This document shows positions 40,111-44,460 of a stretch of DNA of 44,460 nucleotides, piece by piece. The translations under genes and the position numbers were made by a program. Under the pieces are notes generated by a model. That model searched no databases. It was not told the DNA's origin and saw only the letters and a program-made list of their open reading frames with translations. Every line of letters begins with the position of its first letter. The first letter of the stretch is position 1. The DNA is from an uncultured bacterium (GTDB lineage Bacteria; Cyanobacteriota; Vampirovibrionia; Gastranaerophilales; Gastranaerophilaceae), in the NCBI GenBank assembly GCA_905211505.1, contig CAJMAX010000005.1, positions 1 through 44,460 of the forward strand, read 5' to 3'.

Positions 40111-41328
40111 ATGGTTTTCGATAAAGAATTAGAGTTTATTGAGAATAATAACTTATCAACTCCTATTTTGTTTTACAGTAGCAGTAAAATAGTTGAAAAT
40201 CTCAATGTTATAAAAGAGGCCATTTTTTTGGAAAAAGTTGATGTTTATTATGCCATGAAAAGCTGTTATGATAGTTTGGTATTAGATTCCCTATCTTCTC
40301 GTGTTTCCGGTGCTGAGGTGATGTCAGAGTTGGAATTTTGTTTAGCTGAAAAACACCATTTCAAATCTTTTATTTTAAATGGTATGGGTCGAAGTTATGA
40401 TTTGTTAGAGCGTGTTGCTCTTTATCCAAATTCTACTATTATTGTTGATAGCGAACGTGATTTGGAAAATATTTCAAAAATTTTAGAAACAAATCCAGAA
40501 ATAAAAAATCTTAAATTAGGAATTCGATTGATATTTAAATTGGATGATGAAGAATATAAATGTAATAATTATTTTCAGTTAGAACATAAATTGGGGCATG
40601 ATATTTCATCTTCTTTTTGTGCAAAATTTTTCCGTTTTTGTTCCAGTCATAACAGAGTTTCTTGGGATTTGCTTCATACTCATTTTACAATTAATGAAAA
40701 AATGCCCTTTATTTATCAAAAGATAATGCAAGAAATAAAGCAACAATTAGATAAATACGAAACTATTTATAATTTATCGCCGACACGAATAGATGTTGGA
40801 GGTGGTTTTGAAATATACAATCCTAAAGAAAAAAATGTTTTTTCTAATTTGTTTAAGCAAATTATTTTGACGTTTAATAAGCTATTTCCAAATTCGCGTC
40901 TTATTATTGAACCCGGACGCTTCTTATCTGCCTACTCAGGGTATGTCATTGGAAAAGTTTTAGATATAAAAAATAAATCAGGAAAAGTATGGATTGTTAC
41001 AGATATTGGAACGAACGCTCTTATTCCCAACGGAAATGCTAGGTATTGTTTGTATTATCCGCAAGAAGAAGTTAGCGGTATCAAAGTTGGTATAACGGAT
41101 GGGATAACTAGCCCTGTCAATAATATCATATATGAGACATACCTGAAAGAGATACCAAAGATAGATTCATATATAGTAATTGGAAATGTTGGAGCATACG
41201 TTGATGTTTTTGGGTCATTCTGGGCATACAGCCCATTTAAAATAGCTCACATAAATGAAAAAATGGAAATAAGAATTCACCGATCTCAAAATGATGTTCA
41301 GCAATTGCAAAATGTTATTCTGAAATAA
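40111..41328 (+). CDS. PLP-dependent decarboxylase, alanine-racemase-fold (DAP/ornithine decarboxylase class)
   Basis: 405 aa. The PLP lysine is K50 (DVYYAMKSC), with the glycine loop VGGGFEIYNP (about 229) and EPGRFLSAYSG (about 265). GNVGAYVDVFGSF (about 357) follows. The usual C-terminal cysteine segment (GPxCxSxD) reads GITDGITSPVN (about 327), so the catalytic Cys is missing or shifted. Relatives include DAP, carboxynorspermidine and MccE-type decarboxylases; MccE decarboxylates the aminocarboxypropyl group added by MccD. Here it is the last gene of the five-gene operon, 9 bp behind the Dcd pair. Confidence 0.8.
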   Translation: MVFDKELEFIENNNLSTPILFYSSSKIVENLNVIKEAIFLEKVDVYYAMKSCYDSLVLDSLSSRVSGAEVMSELEFCLAEKHHFKSFILNGMGRSYDLLERVALYPNSTIIVDSERDLENISKILETNPEIKNLKLGIRLIFKLDDEEYKCNNYFQLEHKLGHDISSSFCAKFFRFCSSHNRVSWDLLHTHFTINEKMPFIYQKIMQEIKQQLDKYETIYNLSPTRIDVGGGFEIYNPKEKNVFSNLFKQIILTFNKLFPNSRLIIEPGRFLSAYSGYVIGKVLDIKNKSGKVWIVTDIGTNALIPNGNARYCLYYPQEEVSGIKVGITDGITSPVNNIIYETYLKEIPKIDSYIVIGNVGAYVDVFGSFWAYSPFKIAHINEKMEIRIHRSQNDVQQLQNVILK

Positions 41329-41407
41329 CGATTATTTTTAGGGACGAATACGGATTAAGGTAAATACGTTTCTATGATTATCTCTATTATAGGTATATAC
41401 AAAAAAG

Positions 41408-41436
41408 TTGACAAAACGCATTTATTGTGTTAAAAA
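41408..41436 (+). promoter_or_regulatory. Promoter of the class I LysRS gene
   Basis: TTGACA (41408-41413), 17 bp, TAAAAA (41431-41436). The class I gene thus seems to have its own promoter rather than relying on the operon. 41437-41525 is AT-rich leader, including a TATATTTTTTTAAATATA hairpin. Confidence 0.45.
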
Positions 41437-41525
41437 AACGTTAAATTATTACACTTCACTTTCAATTAGTTTACAACCATCTATATTTTTTTAAATATAG
41501 ATTAATGGATTATAAGGATTTTTCT

Positions 41526-43169
41526 ATGCCTAAATATGATAAAAAAGAACTTGATAGAGTAAATGCATGGCCTTTTGAAGAAGCCAGAAAAATTTTACAA
41601 AGATTAGGAAATAAAGTACCAGAAAAAGGGTTTGTGTTATTTGAAACTGGTTATGGCCCTTCAGGCCTTCCACATATTGGAACTTTTGGAGAAGTTGCAA
41701 GAACGAGCATGGTTCGTTACGCATTTGAGCAATTATCTGATATTCCTACCAAGTTATACGCATTTTCCGATGATATGGATGCCCTAAGAAAAGTTCCAAC
41801 AAATGTCCCTAATCAGGAAATGCTTCAGCAATATTTAGGTCATCCATTATCATCCATTCCGGATCCTTTTGGAAAATACAATAGCTTTTCTGAACATAAT
41901 AATAATATGTTACAAAAATTTTTAGATTCATACGGTTTTAATTATGAATTTAAAAGTTCTACAGAAATGTATAAAAGTGGTGTTTTTGATGAAAAACTGA
42001 TTCGCATCTTAGAAAATTATGATAAAATTATGGCTATAATGTTACCGACATTGGGAGAAGAGCGGAGAAAAACATATAGTCCCATTATGCCGATATCTCC
42101 ATCCACAGGAGAAGTTTTGCAAGTTCCTTTGTTAAATGTAAACCCATCAAAAGGGACTATTGCGTTTAAAGATGTTGACGGTAGAGAAGTAGAACAAAGT
42201 ATTCTAAGCGGTAATGCAAAATTGCAGTGGAAAGCTGATTGGGCTATGCGCTGGGCAGCCTTTGATGTAGATTACGAGATGTCTGGTAAAGATTTATTGG
42301 ATTCTGTCAGATTATCAAGTAAAATTACCACTAAATTAGGGGGAAGGCCACCTGTTGGATTATCCTATGAACTGTTTGTTGATGAACAAGGACGTAAAAT
42401 TTCTAAGTCTATTGGTAATGGTATCAGTATTGATGAGTGGCTTCGATATGCTAATCCTGAAAGCTTGGCCTTATTTATGTATAAGAAACCTACCTCTCAG
42501 AAAAAGTTACATTTTGACGTTATTCCCAAGCATGTAGAAGAATATTATCAATATTTGGGGGCAAGTAGGACGCAATCAGATTTACAAAGTCTTAACAATC
42601 CTGTCAGATACATTCATAGGGAAAAAGATTTACCTAATGAACGTTTGCCAATGTCTTATAATTTGTTATTAAATCTGGCTAGTGTTGCAAATGCAGAATC
42701 TAAAGAAGAATTGTGGAATTATATCAGTTCTTATAATAATGCTTTGTCTCCAGAAAATTCTCCTGCGTTAGATCAAATTGCCGGATATGCAATTAATTAT
42801 TATCAGGATTTTGTAAAGCCTCAGAAACAATACAGGATACCAACTGAATTTGAAAAAGCTGTACTCAATGAAATTTCGGATGGTTTAACGGTTATCCAGA
42901 CACAGCAACAATCTGAAAAAGATATTGAGACATTGGTGTATGATATTGGTAAAAAGCATTATGGACAGGAAAAACTTAAAGATTATTTCAAAATGCTTTA
43001 TGAAACTATGCTTGGACAACAGGAAGGTCCGAGAATGGGTACTTTTATAGCTGTATATGGTATTGATAAAACTAAGACTTTAATTAGTAAAACAGTAAGA
43101 GATGTTTCAAATAACAATTCAACAGTGCTAAATCAGCAAGTAATAAATAAGCTGAAACATACCCGTTAA
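41526..43169 (+). CDS. lysK: Class I lysyl-tRNA synthetase
   Basis: 547 aa from ATG 41526 (AAGGA 7 nt upstream; an upstream ATG at 41505 lacks one). It shows the class I signatures: HIGH-like PSGLPHIGTFGEVART (about 43-58) and KMSKS-like GRKISKSIGNGISIDEW (about 288). LALFMYKKPTSQKKLHFDVIPKHVEEYY, typical of alphaproteobacterial class I LysRS, follows. It charges tRNA-Lys. It lies right behind an operon containing a class II LysRS paralogue. Whether it is the only LysRS of the cell or a second, insensitive copy is not visible here. Confidence 0.92.
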   Translation: MPKYDKKELDRVNAWPFEEARKILQRLGNKVPEKGFVLFETGYGPSGLPHIGTFGEVARTSMVRYAFEQLSDIPTKLYAFSDDMDALRKVPTNVPNQEMLQQYLGHPLSSIPDPFGKYNSFSEHNNNMLQKFLDSYGFNYEFKSSTEMYKSGVFDEKLIRILENYDKIMAIMLPTLGEERRKTYSPIMPISPSTGEVLQVPLLNVNPSKGTIAFKDVDGREVEQSILSGNAKLQWKADWAMRWAAFDVDYEMSGKDLLDSVRLSSKITTKLGGRPPVGLSYELFVDEQGRKISKSIGNGISIDEWLRYANPESLALFMYKKPTSQKKLHFDVIPKHVEEYYQYLGASRTQSDLQSLNNPVRYIHREKDLPNERLPMSYNLLLNLASVANAESKEELWNYISSYNNALSPENSPALDQIAGYAINYYQDFVKPQKQYRIPTEFEKAVLNEISDGLTVIQTQQQSEKDIETLVYDIGKKHYGQEKLKDYFKMLYETMLGQQEGPRMGTFIAVYGIDKTKTLISKTVRDVSNNNSTVLNQQVINKLKHTR

Positions 43170-43186
43170 TTATATCAATCTTAGTA

Positions 43187-43219
43187 AAAAAAATCTCCAT
43201 TTTATATGGAGATTTTTTT
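43187..43219. terminator. Terminator after the class I LysRS gene
   Basis: Stem AAAAAAATCTCCAT / ATGGAGATTTTTTT (43187-43219) with T-run on either strand. It ends the cluster. Confidence 0.9.
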
Positions 43220-43296
43220 ATGTCTCATTTCTTTAAATGGTCTTTTCCTCCGACCAAAATTTACCGGCAGAAATAAAATTCCGCTCAAAATACAGT

Positions 43297-43367
43297 CTAA
43301 TACATTGAAAAACAACAATATTTTTTAAAAAGTGCTTGCGTCTGGTCATGGATATGTCAGTATAGAA
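43297..43367 (+). repeat. Promoter repeat module, copy 1
   Basis: The roughly 70-bp sequence CTAATACATTGAAAAACAAC... with CTTGCG and GATATGTCAGTATAGAA is repeated at 43903. It contains a -35-like TTGCGT (43336-43341) and -10-like TATAGA (43361-43366), with a long 19-bp spacer, upstream of the 138-aa gene. The A-tract portion before it is kept too, so it may hold an activator or UP-like site. Confidence 0.65.
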
Positions 43368-43402
43368 GTATAAGGTAATTAATTGAATGAAAGGAAAATA
43401 TT

Positions 43403-43819
43403 ATGGATATTAATAAATTTTATGAAAGTTATGAAAAACCGGAATTTATTGATGAAAGGCTTGAGAATGTTGTAAGTGCCTTAGTAATAGCGAGGGGTAA
43501 AGGTTTCAATGAAGATCTTGAGAAACAGCAACAGGAACTGAAAAGATTTTTCTTCAAGACTCTTAATGATGTGGTGATGACTCCTGAAATGGAAATGACT
43601 TTCCCTATTTGGGTTTTTGATAATGTGGAAAAAGTTACTGATTACAATGAGTATAATAGCCGGTTGGTTATTGATGAAAATTTAGATAACATTGTTGAAG
43701 ATGATAATGTGAAACTCCATTGGAGAGTAAGCTATTATGATAAAAATAAAAATTTATGTGATAGCAAGAAACCGCAGAATATATCTTATAGAATTCTTGA
43801 AGTCATTTTTGAGTATTAA
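43403..43819 (+). CDS. Hypothetical protein with DUF3768-like C-terminal half
   Basis: 138 aa, AAAGGAAAA upstream. The C-terminus (KLHWRVSYYDKNKN) parallels the DUF3768 protein that follows (IFWKIDYYDKNLEF), and both have a closing YRILEVIFEY/NRVLTIYLA strand. The N-terminal half differs. A diverged paralogue, likely with the same unknown role. DUF3768 is a small family I know from alphaproteobacterial plasmids and mobile islands. Confidence 0.65.
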   Translation: MDINKFYESYEKPEFIDERLENVVSALVIARGKGFNEDLEKQQQELKRFFFKTLNDVVMTPEMEMTFPIWVFDNVEKVTDYNEYNSRLVIDENLDNIVEDDNVKLHWRVSYYDKNKNLCDSKKPQNISYRILEVIFEY

Positions 43820-43825
43820 TCTGAA

Positions 43826-43855
43826 AACCGAAAGTATTTTGCTTTCGGTTCTTTT
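43826..43855 (+). terminator. Terminator of the DUF3768-like gene
   Basis: Stem AACCGAAAG / CTTTCGGTT with TATTTTG loop, followed by CTTTT. Confidence 0.85.
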
Positions 43856-43902
43856 ACGCCACAATTGTTCTTTTCTGAAATAAAATGTTACCTTTTACGA
43901 TG

Positions 43903-43974
43903 CTAATACATTGAAAAACAACAATATTTATCTAAAAAGTACTTGCGTTCCATCGTGGATATGTCAGTATAGAA
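43903..43974 (+). repeat. Promoter repeat module, copy 2
   Basis: Direct repeat of the module at 43297, same orientation. Identical blocks: CTAATACATTGAAAAACAAC, TAAAAAGT, CTTGCGT and GATATGTCAGTATAGAA. It drives the DUF3768 gene. Confidence 0.65.
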
Positions 43975-44011
43975 TATGTAAAGATAATTTAATAAAAACA
44001 AGGAGTTAGAA

Positions 44012-44380
44012 ATGAATAACAATGTAGCAACGGATTATGATGATAGCAGCTTTTCCCCAAATTGGAAAAAAATTGCAGAGCTGAATGATAATCTCAGAAA
44101 GACTTTTAGCGGTGGGTATGTAATGACCAGCAATGGCATTGTAGCTCTCGGCCCGAAAAGGAAATGGGAAATTATTAAAAAAGTAAAAGAATTTAATGAT
44201 TTTGATTTCAAAAACAATCCCTATGGTGAACGTGACTTCGGCGCTTTTGCCGATGGCAATGAACAGATTTTTTGGAAAATCGATTATTATGATAAAAACC
44301 TTGAGTTTGCTTCGGAAGACCCGAGCAATCCAGAGATAACAAACCGAGTTTTAACAATTTATTTGGCAAGTGAACACTAA
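44012..44380 (+). CDS. DUF3768 family protein
   Basis: 122 aa, AAGGAG upstream. The family pattern is clear: IAELNDNLRKTFSGGYVMTSNGIVAL, FNDFDFKNNPYGERDFGAF, IFWKIDYYDKNLEFASEDPSNP, TNRVLTIYLASEH. Function unknown. Co-regulated with its diverged neighbour through the repeated promoter, and followed after 11 bp by another gene. Confidence 0.85.
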   Translation: MNNNVATDYDDSSFSPNWKKIAELNDNLRKTFSGGYVMTSNGIVALGPKRKWEIIKKVKEFNDFDFKNNPYGERDFGAFADGNEQIFWKIDYYDKNLEFASEDPSNPEITNRVLTIYLASEH

Positions 44381-44391
44381 GGAGAAGAAAA

Positions 44392-44460
44392 ATGAGTTAT
44401 GATACAAAAAAATATCCCGGTTATACCGAAATGTTATTTAAGCACAGAAAATCGACATTA
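44392..44460 (+). CDS. Hypothetical protein, 5' end only
   Basis: Starts at ATG 44392 behind AAGGAGAAGAAA and runs off the window. The visible 23 residues (SYDTKKYPGYTEMLFKHRK) do not identify a family. It probably forms an operon with the DUF3768 gene. Confidence 0.6.
   Translation, partial: MSYDTKKYPGYTEMLFKHRKSTL

Noticed and set aside
1..44460. CRISPR arrays, rRNA genes, IS transposases
   Set aside because: No regularly spaced repeats, rRNA-like sequence or transposase motif was noticed.

Overview
The window looks like a piece of a low-GC alphaproteobacterial chromosome, possibly from a host-associated lineage. This is inferred from the class I lysyl-tRNA synthetase, the HU protein, phage protein families I know mainly from Alphaproteobacteria (DUF6362, DUF6441, DUF3768) and -35 boxes of CTTG type. 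TGA acts as an ordinary stop.

Layout. (1) 1-2494, minus strand: a Gabija-type defence pair, GajA (OLD-type ATPase plus TOPRIM nuclease) followed by a UvrD-like GajB cut by the window edge. (2) 2658-2733: tRNA-Thr(UGU) with its own promoter and terminator. (3) About 3.0-29.05 kb: a nearly complete lambda-like siphovirus prophage. It has early DNA-binding and replication genes, a minus-strand nuclease-like cargo gene, two ParB-like genes (one fused to a methyltransferase), terminase, a HigBA-like toxin-antitoxin module inserted between gpW and portal, head genes, a tail chaperone with -1 frameshift signals, tape measure, tail tip and fibre, and a lysis cassette ending in overlapping spanin-like genes. 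No integrase, repressor or att repeats were recognised, so its ends are unresolved. (4) 29.2-29.5 kb: an HU gene. (5) 29.58-31.85 kb: two convergent operons (one unknown gene; one unknown gene plus a secreted nuclease), each driven by the same promoter plus a roughly 220-nt structured leader, with a third diverged copy of the RNA between them. (6) 31.98-33.59 kb: a second convergent pair (a SLOG-like gene; two small HTH genes), each preceded by another structured leader that ends in an intrinsic terminator and contains a strand able to pair with the terminator. (7) 33.88-43.2 kb: an unusual cluster with an MccF-like S66 peptidase, a B12-type radical SAM protein, a class II LysRS paralogue, a SAM methyltransferase-fold protein, two tandem dCTP-deaminase homologues, a PLP decarboxylase and a class I LysRS. 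(8) 43.3 kb to the end: two DUF3768-related genes behind duplicated promoter modules, and the start of a further gene.

The two best candidates for something undescribed are the cluster in (7) and the two leader RNA families in (5) and (6). The cluster pairs functions also found in microcin C-type systems (immunity peptidase, SAM-dependent transferase fold, PLP decarboxylase) with both classes of lysyl-tRNA synthetase. It could make, or resist, a lysyl-nucleotide-like inhibitor; a nucleotide-depleting defence role is the main alternative. The leader RNAs show helices kept by compensatory changes between copies and mutually exclusive pairings that suggest riboswitch- or attenuator-like control. 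Both ideas are inferences from sequence alone.
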